A stretch of DNA of 64,000 nucleotides from Acidobacteriota bacterium. Its GTDB lineage: Bacteria; Acidobacteriota; Vicinamibacteria; Vicinamibacterales; CAVVIG01. Below are positions 7,704 to 17,002 of the stretch, one piece after another. The stretch is from positions 1 through 64,000 of the forward strand of contig JACPZW010000068.1 of the NCBI GenBank assembly GCA_016195265.1, read 5' to 3'. Position numbers and translations under genes: made by a program. Numbering within the stretch: the stretch's first letter is position 1; each line of letters starts with the position of its first letter. The notes under the pieces were generated by a model. It worked only from the letters and a program-made list of their open reading frames with translations. It ran no database searches and had not been told where the DNA came from.

Positions 7704-8957
7704 CTACTTCAGCCTGATCCGATCGTAGGCGTCGTACGCCGACATGTCGGACAGGATCACTTGCTCGCCGACCTTGAGCCCGGACAGGATTTCCATCGTG
7801 TTGACCGAGCTGCGGCCCAGCTTCACCTGCACGCGTTCCGCGCTCACGCCGTCGCTGAGAATCTTGAAGAGCCCGACGACGCTCTGCTCCTGGCCGAATG
7901 CCGGGCGGCCCATGAACAGGACGTCGTTCAGCCGCTCGAGCTCGATCGTGCCGTCCACGCTCAAGTCGGGCACGGCGCCCTTCGGCAGCTCGTTGGTCAG
8001 GGTCACGTCCACCGTCCGCGTGCCGTTCTGCACCGAGGGATCGATGCGGGCGACGAGCCCCTGGACGATGCCGTTGCGCGTGTCGACTTCCGCCTTCTGT
8101 CCGATTTGAATGTCCTTGGCCTGGGTTTCCGCAATCTTGATCTCGGCTTTCAGCCGCTTCGGGTTGGCGACGCGGGCGAGGTTCGTGCCGGGCGCCACCT
8201 GCTGACCTTCTTCAACAGGCACGAGCTGAAGCACTCCGTCGAGACCGGCCCGAACCCGCAGTTCGTCGCGCTGCTGCCGCGTCAAACGCAACAACGCCCG
8301 GGCCTGGTCGACCGAGGATTGCTGGACAGCGAGCTGCGCGCGCATCGAATCCGCCTTGCTCGCGAGCTGATCTCTGGAAATCTGATTGCGGACGCCAAGG
8401 GAGTCGGCGTCCACCTGGGACTGCTTCAGGACCAGCTCCGAGACCAGCTGGTCCTTGGCGAGCGCCTCGTTCATCTGGGCCTGCATCTTGGCTTTGTTGT
8501 AATCCGCTTCGATGTTCGCCGATGCCGCGCGCTGCTGCAGCAGATCGTTCTGCAGCTGCACCCGCAGGTTGGCGAGACCCGCCTCGGCCGCCGCCAGCTT
8601 CAGTTCGGCGTCCTGCAGCTGCTGTTCAAGCGTCGGGTTGCTCAACTCGAGAATCACGTCGCCGCGCTTGACCGTTGTGCCGGGCCTCAGCACGATTTTC
8701 TCGACCCGGCCCTGCGTGGTCGCGGGAATCCACCTGATGTCTTCCGGCGTCAGCGTGCCGAGGCCACGCACCTGCCGGACCATGGGTCCGCGCTTTACCG
8801 TGTCGGGCCAGACGACGGCGCGTTCGACGGTGGGCGCCGCGGGCCGCAGCCGCGAGAGCCCGACGCTGACGAGAACGACGACGAGGAGACCAACGCCGGC
8901 GTAGATCGCCTGCTTGATCCGCTTCTTTCTGGCGTTGGACGGACGAGCAATATCCAT
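7704..8957 (-). CDS. HlyD/RND-type efflux periplasmic adaptor subunit
   Basis: A 417-residue membrane-fusion protein. One N-terminal helix (AIYAGVGLLVVVLVSVGLS) anchors it. A biotinyl-lipoyl half motif (GRVEKIVLRPGTTVKRGDVILEL) leads into a long coiled-coil hairpin (about residues 105-215), and the second lipoyl half is at LDGVLQLVPVEEGQQVAPG. Beta-barrel and membrane-proximal domains complete the fold. It would bridge an inner-membrane ABC permease to an outer-membrane factor. First gene of the minus-strand cluster, preceded by a strong sigma-54 promoter match. Confidence 0.93.
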   Translation of the reverse strand: MDIARPSNARKKRIKQAIYAGVGLLVVVLVSVGLSRLRPAAPTVERAVVWPDTVKRGPMVRQVRGLGTLTPEDIRWIPATTQGRVEKIVLRPGTTVKRGDVILELSNPTLEQQLQDAELKLAAAEAGLANLRVQLQNDLLQQRAASANIEADYNKAKMQAQMNEALAKDQLVSELVLKQSQVDADSLGVRNQISRDQLASKADSMRAQLAVQQSSVDQARALLRLTRQQRDELRVRAGLDGVLQLVPVEEGQQVAPGTNLARVANPKRLKAEIKIAETQAKDIQIGQKAEVDTRNGIVQGLVARIDPSVQNGTRTVDVTLTNELPKGAVPDLSVDGTIELERLNDVLFMGRPAFGQEQSVVGLFKILSDGVSAERVQVKLGRSSVNTMEILSGLKVGEQVILSDMSAYDAYDRIRLK

Positions 8958-9015
8958 GGTTGTAGTCTGTGGTTAGACGGAATCAAAACTGAAAACGATC
9001 GTTGATCCAGCCAAG

Positions 9016-9030
9016 GCAAAGTAGGGGCCA
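9016..9030 (-). promoter_or_regulatory. sigma-54 promoter of the efflux operon
   Basis: On the minus strand the sequence reads TGGCCCCTACTTTGC. This has the obligatory GG-N10-GC spacing of -24/-12 promoters and matches the TGGCNCN5TTGC consensus at 9 or 10 of 11 informative positions. Transcription would begin near 9004, about 47 bases before the adaptor ATG at 8957. An NtrC-type activator and kinase gene follow in the same cluster. A sigma-70-like TATAAT (9053-9058, minus strand) also lies upstream, without a convincing -35. Confidence 0.65.
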
Positions 9031-9116
9031 GATTCAACGCCGTTTGTAAATCATTATATAGCTGATGGTTAGACGGGGCTGGCGAACGCGAGGTTGGGAG
9101 CAAAAGTGACCGGTTC

Positions 9117-9134
9117 TGGGACGACCCAGTCCCA
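9117..9134. promoter_or_regulatory. dyad, candidate enhancer site for NtrC-type activator
   Basis: TGGGAC-GACCCA-GTCCCA is a perfect 6+6 inverted repeat with a six-base centre. It lies about 95-105 bp upstream of the sigma-54 promoter at 9016-9030, the usual distance for an upstream activator site, and between two same-strand genes. Binding by the regulator encoded at 4704-6104 is inference. Confidence 0.45.
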
Positions 9135-9144
9135 CGGATGCGCT

Positions 9145-10164
9145 CTAGTGCCTGCCGATCGTAGACAGGAAGCCCGCGACGACGTCGGGGTCGAACTGCG
9201 ATCGCCGGCAGCGCAACAGCTCGGCAACGGCGTCGGCCGAGTCGAGCCGGACGCGGTAGACGCTGTCCTGCGTCATGGCGTCGTAGGCGTCGACCACCGC
9301 GATGATGCGGCTGCCCAGAGGGATATCGGAGCCCGCGAGCCTCAGCGGATAGCCGCCGCCTCCGAACCACTCGTGGGAGGCCATCACGATCGGAGCGGCC
9401 GCGCCAAGCGTCCGGGTCGAGTGGAGGATCTCGGCCCCGGCGCTGACGTGGCGTCGCATGATGGCCATCTCGCCGGCGGTAAACGGGGACGGCTTGGTGA
9501 GCAGCGCTTCCGGCATCGCAATCTTCCCGACGTCGTGCAGGCGCGCCGCGGTCTCGAGCCCGGCCCCGAGCTCATTGTCGACGCCGAGCTCGCGGGCGAG
9601 CGAGCGGGCGTAGCGGGCGACACGTTCGCCGTGGGCCGTCATCTCGGGCGCCCGTTCCTGGCTGATCGCGATGAGCGCCCGCTCTTCGGAGTCCGCGGCG
9701 GCCGCGCGGTCCGCGAGCCTGGCGATGACTTGCGTGGTCCGATCCTGGAGCTCGGTCGCCAGGCGCGCATGCCACTCGACCTCTTCGATCGCGCGCTGCC
9801 GCCACTGCCGGCCGCGATCGACTGCCAGCGCGAAGCGCTCGCGCTGAAACGGCTTGACCAGGAAATCGGCGACTGGGCGCTGCTGTGCGTTCTCGTCGAT
9901 GAGCGCCGTGTATGCCGTGGCAATGACGACCGCGGTGTGCGGATGATCCCGTTGCAGTTCGGTCGCCAGCCACAAGCCGTCGTGCCCAGGCATCATGACG
10001 TCGATGACCGCGAGGTCGTAGTGGTGGGTGCGCATCGTGGCCAGCGCCTCGTCGGCGTTGGACGCGGTTGCCGGCTGCAGGCCGAGAGAGGACACCCAGC
10101 GCGACATGATGTCGCGAACCGCCGGCTCGTCATCGACGATGAGGACCGAAGTGAGAGAGGTCAC
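9145..10164 (-). CDS. response regulator with HD-GYP phosphodiesterase domain
   Basis: The N-terminal receiver (VLIVDDEPAVRDIM, phospho-Asp in AVIDVMMPGHDG, Lys in FLVKPF) is joined by a coiled-coil linker to an HD-GYP domain: HGERVARYARSLA, the metal motif RLHDVGKIAMPE, HVSAGAEIL and HEWFGGGGYPLRL. HD-GYP enzymes degrade cyclic di-GMP. The family form of the last motif is usually HHExxDGxGYP; here Phe-Gly-Gly replaces part of it, so activity should not be assumed. GTG at 10164 is the last start that keeps the receiver intact. Divergent from the regulator operon at 10469. Confidence 0.88.
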   Translation of the reverse strand: MTSLTSVLIVDDEPAVRDIMSRWVSSLGLQPATASNADEALATMRTHHYDLAVIDVMMPGHDGLWLATELQRDHPHTAVVIATAYTALIDENAQQRPVADFLVKPFQRERFALAVDRGRQWRQRAIEEVEWHARLATELQDRTTQVIARLADRAAAADSEERALIAISQERAPEMTAHGERVARYARSLARELGVDNELGAGLETAARLHDVGKIAMPEALLTKPSPFTAGEMAIMRRHVSAGAEILHSTRTLGAAAPIVMASHEWFGGGGYPLRLAGSDIPLGSRIIAVVDAYDAMTQDSVYRVRLDSADAVAELLRCRRSQFDPDVVAGFLSTIGRH

Positions 10165-10468
10165 GGCCAGTCCGGTGGGAGGCAAGACTATTGCCAAGGC
10201 GACGGTCCGCCGATGATTGCGGCAAAGGCGACGAACGATTTTCGCTTGTGCGTTTCCGCACAGTAACGCACACTAGCGGAGTCGTAAACGCACACGACCG
10301 CGGGATCGAGTGCGATTCTCCGGGCTCGCGCCGGGCTTTCTCGGTACGGTTCTTGGACCTGCCGCGTGACAGGTTCCAGGCATGGGCGAGCCGGTTGACG
10401 CGACGGCGGAGTGGGGCGGAGAGATCTCCGCGCTCCGATGTCCCCGCTGTGGGGTGATTCCGACTGCC
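10165..10468. promoter_or_regulatory. divergent control region with sigma-54 promoter and dyad
   Basis: This 304-base gap separates divergent signalling genes. On the minus strand TGGCAATAGTCTTGC (10182-10196) has GG-N10-GC spacing and matches TGGCA and TTGC of the sigma-54 consensus, but its start point would lie only about 7 bases before the GTG at 10164. At 10247-10262 there is a perfect TGTGCG-TTTC-CGCACA inverted repeat, and two further CGCACA half-sites follow within about 30 bases. The arrangement resembles an enhancer region bound by the divergent NtrC-type activator. I see no clear plus-strand promoter. Confidence 0.5.
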
Positions 10469-11902
10469 ATGTCCGGACCCAAACCGCCGGCCGTCCGTCC
10501 GCTGCTGCTCGTCGTCGACGACGAGCCGGCGGTCCTGAAGATCGTCGAGCGGCTCGCCGGCAAAGCGGGCTTCGAGGTCATCACGTGCGCCAGCGGCGCC
10601 GAGGCGCTGCGGACGTTGATGCGCCGACCCGCGGATCTGGCGATGGTCGATCTGCGCATGCCCGACGTCAACGGCCTCGATCTGCTGCGGCAGATTCGGC
10701 GGAGCGTGCCGGGCTGCGAAGTGATTTTGATGACGGGGTACGCCGCGGTCGACAGCGCCGTGGAGGCGATCAAGCTCGGCGCGCGCGACTACCTGACCAA
10801 ACCGTTCGATTTCGATCGCCTGCGCGAACTGCTGCTGGACATCCGGCTCGAGATGGAGCGCCGCGCGCACGTCGTGGCCCTTGAGAGCCAGGTCGCGCGT
10901 CAGCTCGAATTCTGCGGCATGCTGGGCCGCAGCCCGCTGATGCAGGAAGTGTTCAGCCTCATCCAGCGACTGGCGCCGCACGCCAAGGTCGTGCTGATCA
11001 GCGGCGAAACGGGGACCGGCAAGGAGCTGGCCGCGCGCGCGTTTCATCAGGCCGGCCCGCGGCGCACGCGTCCCTTCGTGACGATCAACTGTTCCGCGGT
11101 CGTCGACACGTTGTTCGAGAGCGAGCTCTTCGGCCACGTGCGCGGCGCGTTCACCGGCGCCGTGGAATCCAAGCCCGGCCTCTTCGAAGCCGCGCAGGGC
11201 GGCATGCTGTTCCTCGACGAAGTGGGTGAATTGCCGCTCTCGGTGCAGGCGAAGCTGCTGCGCGCGCTCGAACTGGGCGAAGTGCAGCGCGTCGGGTCGC
11301 TGCAATCCAAGCGCGTCGACGTCAGCGTGATTGCAGCCACGAACCGCGATCTGCGGGCCGAGGTCGCGGCGGGACGGTTCCGCGGCGACCTGTTCTACCG
11401 GCTGAACGTCGTCGAGGTCGCGCTGCCGCCGCTGCGGGACCGCCGGGAGGATATTCCGTACCTGACCGCGGCGTTCATGCGCGACGCGGCGCAGCGGATG
11501 GGGAAGCCGCTCAACGGTCTGACCCCGGCCGCGGAGCGCGTCCTGCTGTCGGCGCGCTGGGACGGCAACGTCCGCGAGCTGAAGAACGTGATCGAGCGCG
11601 CGTGCATGCTGACCGACGGCACGCTCGTGTCGGATCGCGAGCTCGCGGGCGCGTTCGGTCCCGAAGCGCCCTCGACGGGACGGCCGCGCGCCGCGGCGCC
11701 CATGCGGACCAACGGCGATCCCGCCCCGCTCGAAGCCGTGGAGCGCGTCCATATCCTCGAAGTCCTGCGGCAGGTGAATGGCAACCGGATGGCGGCGGCC
11801 AAGGTGCTGGGCATCAGCCGGCGCGCGCTGTACCGGCGGCTCGATCGCCATCGGCTGATCGACGAGGCGCCGCGGCCATCGCTGGCGAGGCGCACGTCAT
11901 GA
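10469..11902 (+). CDS. sigma-54-dependent response regulator (NtrC family)
   Basis: Receiver ([19 protein letters not shown], phospho-Asp in [12 protein letters not shown], Lys in LTKPFDF), AAA+ domain with Walker [10 protein letters not shown], an intact GAFTGA loop (VRGAFTGAV) and [10 protein letters not shown], then a Fis-type helix-turn-helix ([20 protein letters not shown]). It should activate sigma-54 promoters when phosphorylated. Start ATG 10469 chosen because it sits just ahead of the receiver; an upstream ATG at 10382 gives a Cys-containing extension without family support. The stop overlaps the next gene by ATGA. Confidence 0.92.
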   Translation: MSGPKPPAVRPLLLVVDDEPAVLKIVERLAGKAGFEVITCASGAEALRTLMRRPADLAMVDLRMPDVNGLDLLRQIRRSVPGCEVILMTGYAAVDSAVEAIKLGARDYLTKPFDFDRLRELLLDIRLEMERRAHVVALESQVARQLEFCGMLGRSPLMQEVFSLIQRLAPHAKVVLISGETGTGKELAARAFHQAGPRRTRPFVTINCSAVVDTLFESELFGHVRGAFTGAVESKPGLFEAAQGGMLFLDEVGELPLSVQAKLLRALELGEVQRVGSLQSKRVDVSVIAATNRDLRAEVAAGRFRGDLFYRLNVVEVALPPLRDRREDIPYLTAAFMRDAAQRMGKPLNGLTPAAERVLLSARWDGNVRELKNVIERACMLTDGTLVSDRELAGAFGPEAPSTGRPRAAAPMRTNGDPAPLEAVERVHILEVLRQVNGNRMAAAKVLGISRRALYRRLDRHRLIDEAPRPSLARRTS

Positions 11903-13443
11903 GCGAGTCGCTGGCGCCGGCCGCGTCGGTCGCGCAGCAGTTCCAGGCGGTCTTTGCCGACGCTGCGGATGCCATGTTGATGCTCGACGACCGCCGGGCG
12001 ATCGTCGACGCGAACGCCGCGGCGTGCGCCGTGTTTGGTGTGCCGTTGGCGTCGATCGTCGGCGAGTCGCTGGACGCAATCGTGCTGGAGGCCGCCGACG
12101 ATCTGGCGGCGGCGTGGCGCGAGCTCCTGGCGCTCGGACAGGCAACGCGCGAGCATCGCGTCCGAGCAGGCCGTGACGACACTCGCGTGCTCGAGTGCAG
12201 CTTTCGCGCGCGCGCGTACGGGGACCTGCACCTCTGCATCGCCCGTGACGTGACCGCCCGCCGCGCGCTCGAAGAGCGGCTGATGCAATCCGAGAAGATC
12301 GAAAGCATCGGCCGGCTCGCCGGCGGCATCGCGCACGACTTCAACAACCTGCTGACGGCGATTCTGGGCTACGCCGAACTGCTGCTCGATCGCCACAGCG
12401 AGGGCGATCCGGACCATCAGGATCTCGGCGAGATTCAGAAAGCCGGACAGCGCGCGGCGTCGCTGACGCAGCAACTGCTTGCCTTCAGCCGAAAACAGAT
12501 GCTGTTGCCGAAGGACGTCGACCTCAATGAGACCGTGGCGGGTCTACGGAGCATGCTGGCGCGTCTCATCCGCGAGGACATTACGCTGAGTTGCGTCCCG
12601 GCGCCCGAGCCGGCAATCGTGCGCGTCGACCCGGTGCAGATCGAGCAGGCCATTCTCAATCTTGTGCTGAACGCGCGCGATGCGCTGCCGGGCGGCGGTT
12701 TCATTCGTCTCGAGGTCGCGCGGGTGATTCCGCCGCGGCTGGAGACCGGTATCGACCCGGCGGCGGCGCTGGGGAGCGGCGAGTGCATCCGCCTGCGTGT
12801 CATCGACAATGGCGTCGGCATCTCCGCTGAAGCGTGCAAGCACCTGTTCGAGCCGTTCTACACGACCAAAGCCCTCGGGAAGGGCACAGGACTCGGGCTG
12901 GCGTCGGTCTACGGCATCGTGCGGCAGAGCAACGGCTTCATCGTCGTGGACAGCCAGCCGGGGGCGGGTAGCACGTTCACGATGTACTTCCCGGCCGTGA
13001 CTGCGGCGGAGCCGGTCGTGGAGCCGCTGCGTGCGGCGGGACGAATCTCCGACCGGACCGCCACCGTGCTGCTCGTCGAGGACGACGAAGCGGTCCGGCT
13101 GATCATCAGCACGGTCCTGCAGCGGGAAGGGTTCCGCGTGCTGGAAGCGCCGACGGTGGGCGCGGCCTGCGACGTCTTCGATCGGCAGGCGGCGGAGATC
13201 GACTTACTGCTGACCGACGTGATCATGCCCGCGATGAACGGCCCGGCGCTCGCCCAGCGGCTCATCGCCGCGCGTCCGGAACTGCGCGTGCTGTTCATCT
13301 CGGGCTACGCTCACCAGTCGATGTCGCCCGGGCCGGAGCACTCGAACGTCAGCTTTCTCAGCAAGCCGTTTCATGCGTCGATGCTCGTCCAGCGCGTGCG
13401 ACAGATGCTCGCGGGCCAGGTCGTCGCGGCGGGACGACGATGA
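11899..13443 (+). CDS. hybrid sensor histidine kinase with PAS and C-terminal receiver
   Basis: A 514-residue soluble protein with no membrane helix. A PAS domain (about residues 12-125) is followed by HisKA with GGIAHDFNNLLTAILGYAELL, a HATPase domain (ILNLVLNARDAL, VIDNGVGIS, GKGTGLGLASVYG) and a receiver (VLLVEDDEAVRLII, phospho-Asp in LLTDVIMPAMNG, Lys in FLSKPF). It overlaps the preceding regulator and the following receiver by four bases each (ATGA), so the three are translationally coupled. It probably feeds phosphate to the NtrC-type regulator and to the single-domain receiver. Confidence 0.93.
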   Translation: MSESLAPAASVAQQFQAVFADAADAMLMLDDRRAIVDANAAACAVFGVPLASIVGESLDAIVLEAADDLAAAWRELLALGQATREHRVRAGRDDTRVLECSFRARAYGDLHLCIARDVTARRALEERLMQSEKIESIGRLAGGIAHDFNNLLTAILGYAELLLDRHSEGDPDHQDLGEIQKAGQRAASLTQQLLAFSRKQMLLPKDVDLNETVAGLRSMLARLIREDITLSCVPAPEPAIVRVDPVQIEQAILNLVLNARDALPGGGFIRLEVARVIPPRLETGIDPAAALGSGECIRLRVIDNGVGISAEACKHLFEPFYTTKALGKGTGLGLASVYGIVRQSNGFIVVDSQPGAGSTFTMYFPAVTAAEPVVEPLRAAGRISDRTATVLLVEDDEAVRLIISTVLQREGFRVLEAPTVGAACDVFDRQAAEIDLLLTDVIMPAMNGPALAQRLIAARPELRVLFISGYAHQSMSPGPEHSNVSFLSKPFHASMLVQRVRQMLAGQVVAAGRR

Positions 13444-13853
13444 CAGGCACGTGGCGCCAGCCGGTATGGGCGCTCGTGGTCGACGACGAGGAATCGGTGC
13501 GGCGGTTCGTCGAGCGCGCGCTCAGGGAAGCCGGGTATCAAACTGCCGTGGCGTCCGATGGTCCCGAAGCGATCGAGGTCGCCTCGACGCTGAAGGGCGT
13601 CAACATCCTCGTCACCGACGTCGTGATGCCCAAGATGACCGGCGACGAATTGGCGCGGCGGCTGCGCCAGGCGGAGTCCGGATTGAAGGTGCTCTACCTC
13701 ACCGGGTTCAGCGATCGGCTCTTCAAGGAGAAGGTCACGCTCTGGCAGGACGAAGCGTTTCTCGACAAGCCGTGCAGCGTCAAGGGCCTGCTCGAGGCCG
13801 TCTCGCTGCTGCTGTTCGGCCACCTGGGCCCTGAAGCACGCGCGACGTCCTGA
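13440..13853 (+). CDS. single-domain response regulator
   Basis: A 137-residue protein that is a receiver domain only: ALVVDDEESVRRF, phospho-Asp in ILVTDVVMPKMTGDE, conserved Thr in YLTGFSD and Lys in FLDKPC. With no output domain it probably acts as a phosphate shuttle or sink for the hybrid kinase upstream, with which it overlaps by ATGA. The gene ends four bases before the convergent moaA stop codon. Confidence 0.9.
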   Translation: MTGTWRQPVWALVVDDEESVRRFVERALREAGYQTAVASDGPEAIEVASTLKGVNILVTDVVMPKMTGDELARRLRQAESGLKVLYLTGFSDRLFKEKVTLWQDEAFLDKPCSVKGLLEAVSLLLFGHLGPEARATS

Positions 13854-13857
13854 CGCG

Positions 13858-14889
13858 CTATCCGCCGCGCGTGTGCATCTCCAGGTGCGGATCCTTCCGC
13901 AGGAGATCCTGCACCGGCACGAACGCGCGCTGCGGGCCGAGCGCCAGCCGGGCCTCCGCGCCTCGATCGTCCCTCGCCGCCCAGCCGCCCGAGACGAGAT
14001 CCTTCAACGCATCCACTGACGCACCCTGTCGCAGCGGCGCGCGCAGGTCGAGACCGCGCGTCGCGTAGAGACAGAGATACCACATGCCGTCGGCGGTCAG
14101 GCGGCTGCGGTCGCACGACCGGCAGAACGGCTCGGTCGTGGACGCAATGATGCCGAACACGGTGCCGTCACTCAGACTGAATTGCTTTGCCGGCGCCGAG
14201 CTGACATTGGTGCCGGGGACGATCGGCGCGATCGGCCCGTAGCGCCGCGTCAGGACCTCGAGCATCTCCCGCCGTGACACCACGCGATCGGGCGACCAGC
14301 GGCTCGCGCCGCCGACGTCCATGTACTCGATGAAGCGCACTTCGCCGTTCACCGTGCGCCCGTACTCGATCAGGTCGACGAGTTCGTCGTCGTTGACGCC
14401 GCGAATGACGACCGTGTCCAGTTTGAGCGTGCCGTAGACGCGATGCGCGGACGCGATCCCGGCGTGCACGGCCTCGAGCTGATCGAATCGCGTCAGCGTC
14501 CTGAAGCGATCGGGTCGCAGCGTGTCGAGACTCACCGTGATGCGGCCCAGGCCCGCGGCCTTCAGCGCGTCGATTTGATCGGCAAGCAGCACGCCATTGG
14601 TCGTGAGCGCGAGATCCTTCAACCCCTGCTTGGCCGACAGCATCCTGACGAGCGCCGGCACGTCACGCCGGAGCAGCGGTTCACCGCCCGTGAGCCGGAC
14701 CTTGTCCACACCCAGCGACAAAAAGACGTCAACGAGCGCGGACGTCTCTTCGAAATGCAGCACGTCCTCGCGGGGCAACCAGACGTAATCGTCCTCCGGC
14801 ATGCAGTATTCGCAGCGCAGATTGCAGCGGTCGGTGACCGACAGCCGCAGGTTGCGAAGGGGACGAGCGAAGGTGTCGCGGAGGACCAC
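13858..14889 (-). CDS. moaA: GTP 3',8-cyclase MoaA
   Basis: Radical SAM enzyme for the first step of molybdenum cofactor synthesis, converting GTP to 3',8-cyclo-GTP. The N-terminal cluster motif is [19 protein letters not shown] follows. The C-terminal second cluster is seen as [15 protein letters not shown] plus the Cys in WYLCLYA. The chain ends in the required Gly-Gly. GTG at 14889 starts at the typical [20 protein letters not shown] block; longer upstream frames run into GC-rich spacer. The molybdenum hydroxylase at 19734-22491 is a possible user of the cofactor. Confidence 0.93.
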   Translation of the reverse strand: MVLRDTFARPLRNLRLSVTDRCNLRCEYCMPEDDYVWLPREDVLHFEETSALVDVFLSLGVDKVRLTGGEPLLRRDVPALVRMLSAKQGLKDLALTTNGVLLADQIDALKAAGLGRITVSLDTLRPDRFRTLTRFDQLEAVHAGIASAHRVYGTLKLDTVVIRGVNDDELVDLIEYGRTVNGEVRFIEYMDVGGASRWSPDRVVSRREMLEVLTRRYGPIAPIVPGTNVSSAPAKQFSLSDGTVFGIIASTTEPFCRSCDRSRLTADGMWYLCLYATRGLDLRAPLRQGASVDALKDLVSGGWAARDDRGAEARLALGPQRAFVPVQDLLRKDPHLEMHTRGG

Positions 14890-14941
14890 TTGGGGATTAT
14901 AGCGGGCCAGTGGGGCGTGTGCGGCCGGTGGGGCGGATAAG

Positions 14942-16054
14942 TCAGGTGGGGCGGGCGGGTCGGGTGAGACGGATGGGGTAAGACGCGAGTTGGCCCTCGA
15001 AGCGGTCGCTCCAACGACCCGGGACGAGCGCCGCGCAGGACGGACAGCGCCCGCCTGGCAGCAGGCGGTACTCGCGGATGTGGTAGCCACGCCGCGCAAT
15101 CACGGTCTCCCCGCACGACGCGCACCGCGTGTTCTCGAGCTCGCCGACGGCCCCGGGAATGTTGCCGGCGTAGACGTACCGCAGGCCGCTCGATCGCGCG
15201 ATGTCGGCCGCGTCCAGCAGCATGTCGACGGTCGTGTCCTCCGGGTCCGTCATCTTGTAGTCACCGTGAAACGCCGTGACGTGCCACGGGATGTCCGGCG
15301 ACACGCCGGCGACGAATGACGTCAATCGCGCCAGCTCGTCGCGTGAATCGTTGAAGCCTGGAATCAGCAGCGTGACGATCTCCAGCCACACGCCCATCGC
15401 GTGCAACCGGCGGATCGTGTCGAGGATCGGCTCGAGACGGCCGCCGAGCTGGCGGTAGTGCCGGTCGTCGAAGCTCTTGAGGTCGACCTTGTAGAAATCG
15501 ATCCACGGTCGCAGATACTCGAGCACCTGCGGCGTACCGTTTCCGTTGGAGACGAACGCCGTCGCCAGGCCCGCGGCCCGCGCCGCCTTGAAGACCGCGA
15601 CGGCCCATTCGCTCGTGATGAGCGGTTCGTTGTAGGTACTGACGACGACCCGCGCGCGCTGACGCAGGGCCTCCCGGACGAGATCGTCTGGCGACGTGCG
15701 AAGCGGCGGCACCACCGCGGCCGGATCGCGCAGCGCCTGGGATGTCACCCAGTTCTGGCAATACGCACAGTGGAGATCGCAGCCGAGCATCCCGAAGCTG
15801 TACGCGAGGGCGCCGGGGTAGGCGTGGAAGAACGGCTTCTTCTCGATCGGATCGCACTGCACGCCGCCCACGTAGCCCCATGGTACGCGCAGCGTTCCGC
15901 CCTCGTTGAAGCGCACCTTGCAGACGCCGACGGCGCCCTCCGGCAGGGGACAGCAGTGGCCGCACGCGTAGCAGCGCAGCCGGCCGTCCGGCAGCACGTC
16001 GTATAACTCGCCCTCGCGCGTCTCTCGCGAGAGGACGTCGCCGAGTGTGGACAT
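14942..16054 (-). CDS. amrS: AmmeMemoRadiSam-system radical SAM enzyme
   Basis: A 370-residue radical SAM protein with the PFL-activase-like motif [13 protein letters not shown]. An N-terminal Cys block ([18 protein letters not shown]) and a C-terminal CASC/CPSC zinc-ribbon-like tail are both present. The blocks [16 protein letters not shown] and FVSNGNG are hallmarks of the radical SAM component of the three-part AMMECR1-Memo-RadicalSAM set. The AMMECR1 and Memo partners are not in the window. It lies 52 bases upstream of moaA on the same strand and may be co-transcribed with it. Confidence 0.88.
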   Translation of the reverse strand: MSTLGDVLSRETREGELYDVLPDGRLRCYACGHCCPLPEGAVGVCKVRFNEGGTLRVPWGYVGGVQCDPIEKKPFFHAYPGALAYSFGMLGCDLHCAYCQNWVTSQALRDPAAVVPPLRTSPDDLVREALRQRARVVVSTYNEPLITSEWAVAVFKAARAAGLATAFVSNGNGTPQVLEYLRPWIDFYKVDLKSFDDRHYRQLGGRLEPILDTIRRLHAMGVWLEIVTLLIPGFNDSRDELARLTSFVAGVSPDIPWHVTAFHGDYKMTDPEDTTVDMLLDAADIARSSGLRYVYAGNIPGAVGELENTRCASCGETVIARRGYHIREYRLLPGGRCPSCAALVPGRWSDRFEGQLASYPIRLTRPARPT

Positions 16055-16213
16055 GGGGCGGCTTCATTGTACAGACTGTCCGCGTGCGGAGCGAACCGGT
16101 CCGAATCGATCCTTGCCCTGATGTACGAACTGTGCGACGTGATGTACCGGCGGAAGATCGTGCTCACGGCCTGAGAAGGGGGCCGGACCGGGCGCTATAC
16201 TGATGAGCCTGAC

Positions 16214-16999
16214 ATGCGACGCATTCTTGTCACCAACGACGACGGCTACCGGTCGGAGGGTATTCACGCGCTGGCGCTCGCGCTGCGCGAGCTGGGCGCC
16301 GTCACGATCGTGGCGCCGACCCAGGAAGCAAGCGCGATCGGCCACGCGCTGACGCTTCGGCGGCCCCTGCGCCTCGAAGAGATCGACGAGGCCGACGACC
16401 GGACCTACGCCGTGGACGGGACGCCGACCGACTGCGTCAACGTCGCCGTCGCCCATATCTTCAAGGGCCTGCCCGATCTCGTGGTGTCCGGCATTAATAA
16501 AGGATGGAACCTGGGCGACGACATCACTTATTCCGGCACCGTCGCCGGCGCTCTCGAAGGCGCGCTGCTGGGGATTCCCGCTGTGGCAATCTCGCTGCGG
16601 CAGACGCGAGGCGATTACGATTTCACCTACGCCGCGCGCGCGGCGACGGTGATGGCCGGCGCGATCCTGCAGCATCCACTGCCGGGCCGGACGTTCCTGA
16701 ATCTCAACGTGCCGAAGGGACAGCCGAAGGGCTACCGCGTGACAGTGCAAGCCAAACGGAATCACGTGACGTCGGTGGCCGAGCGGCACGACCCGAAGGG
16801 CCGCGCATACTACTGGATCGAAGAAGGGCAGAACGACTGGGAGCCGCACGATCGCTCCGACTACCAGGCCGTGAGGGACGGCTACGTGTCCGTGACGCCG
16901 TTGCATCCGGACCTGACGGCGCACGCCGCCCTGAGCGCAGTCGAAGGGCTTGCGTTCGAGACTCCCGCCCAACTGAACGAAATGAACGGAGTGAAGTAG
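16214..16999 (+). CDS. surE: 5'/3'-nucleotidase SurE
   Basis: A 261-residue acid phosphatase acting on nucleoside monophosphates. The N-terminal ILVTNDDGY supplies the metal-binding Asp-Asp; APTQEASAIGHALT and VSGINKGWNLGDDITYSGTV complete the active site (Ser and Asn ligands). The last part of the chain (about residues 239-261) is unlike the family: it is encoded across a dispersed CCTGAGCGCAGTCGAAGG-type repeat at 16929-16948, so the tail is probably repeat-derived. Start ATG at 16214. Confidence 0.93.
   Translation: MRRILVTNDDGYRSEGIHALALALRELGAVTIVAPTQEASAIGHALTLRRPLRLEEIDEADDRTYAVDGTPTDCVNVAVAHIFKGLPDLVVSGINKGWNLGDDITYSGTVAGALEGALLGIPAVAISLRQTRGDYDFTYAARAATVMAGAILQHPLPGRTFLNLNVPKGQPKGYRVTVQAKRNHVTSVAERHDPKGRAYYWIEEGQNDWEPHDRSDYQAVRDGYVSVTPLHPDLTAHAALSAVEGLAFETPAQLNEMNGVK
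16929..16948. repeat. dispersed CCTGAGC/GTCGAAGG repeat in surE tail
   Basis: The sequence CCCTGAGCGCAGTCGAAGGG lies near the 3' end of surE. This short word resembles one often seen scattered through GC-rich soil bacterial genomes, including inside predicted genes; that is recollection, not a search result. Here it is read as part of ALSAVEGL. Confidence 0.4.
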
Positions 17000-17002
17000 G
17001 GC

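Noticed and set aside
9053-9058. TATAAT as main promoter of the efflux operon
   Set aside because: No -35 at 16-18 bases, while a near-perfect sigma-54 site lies just downstream.
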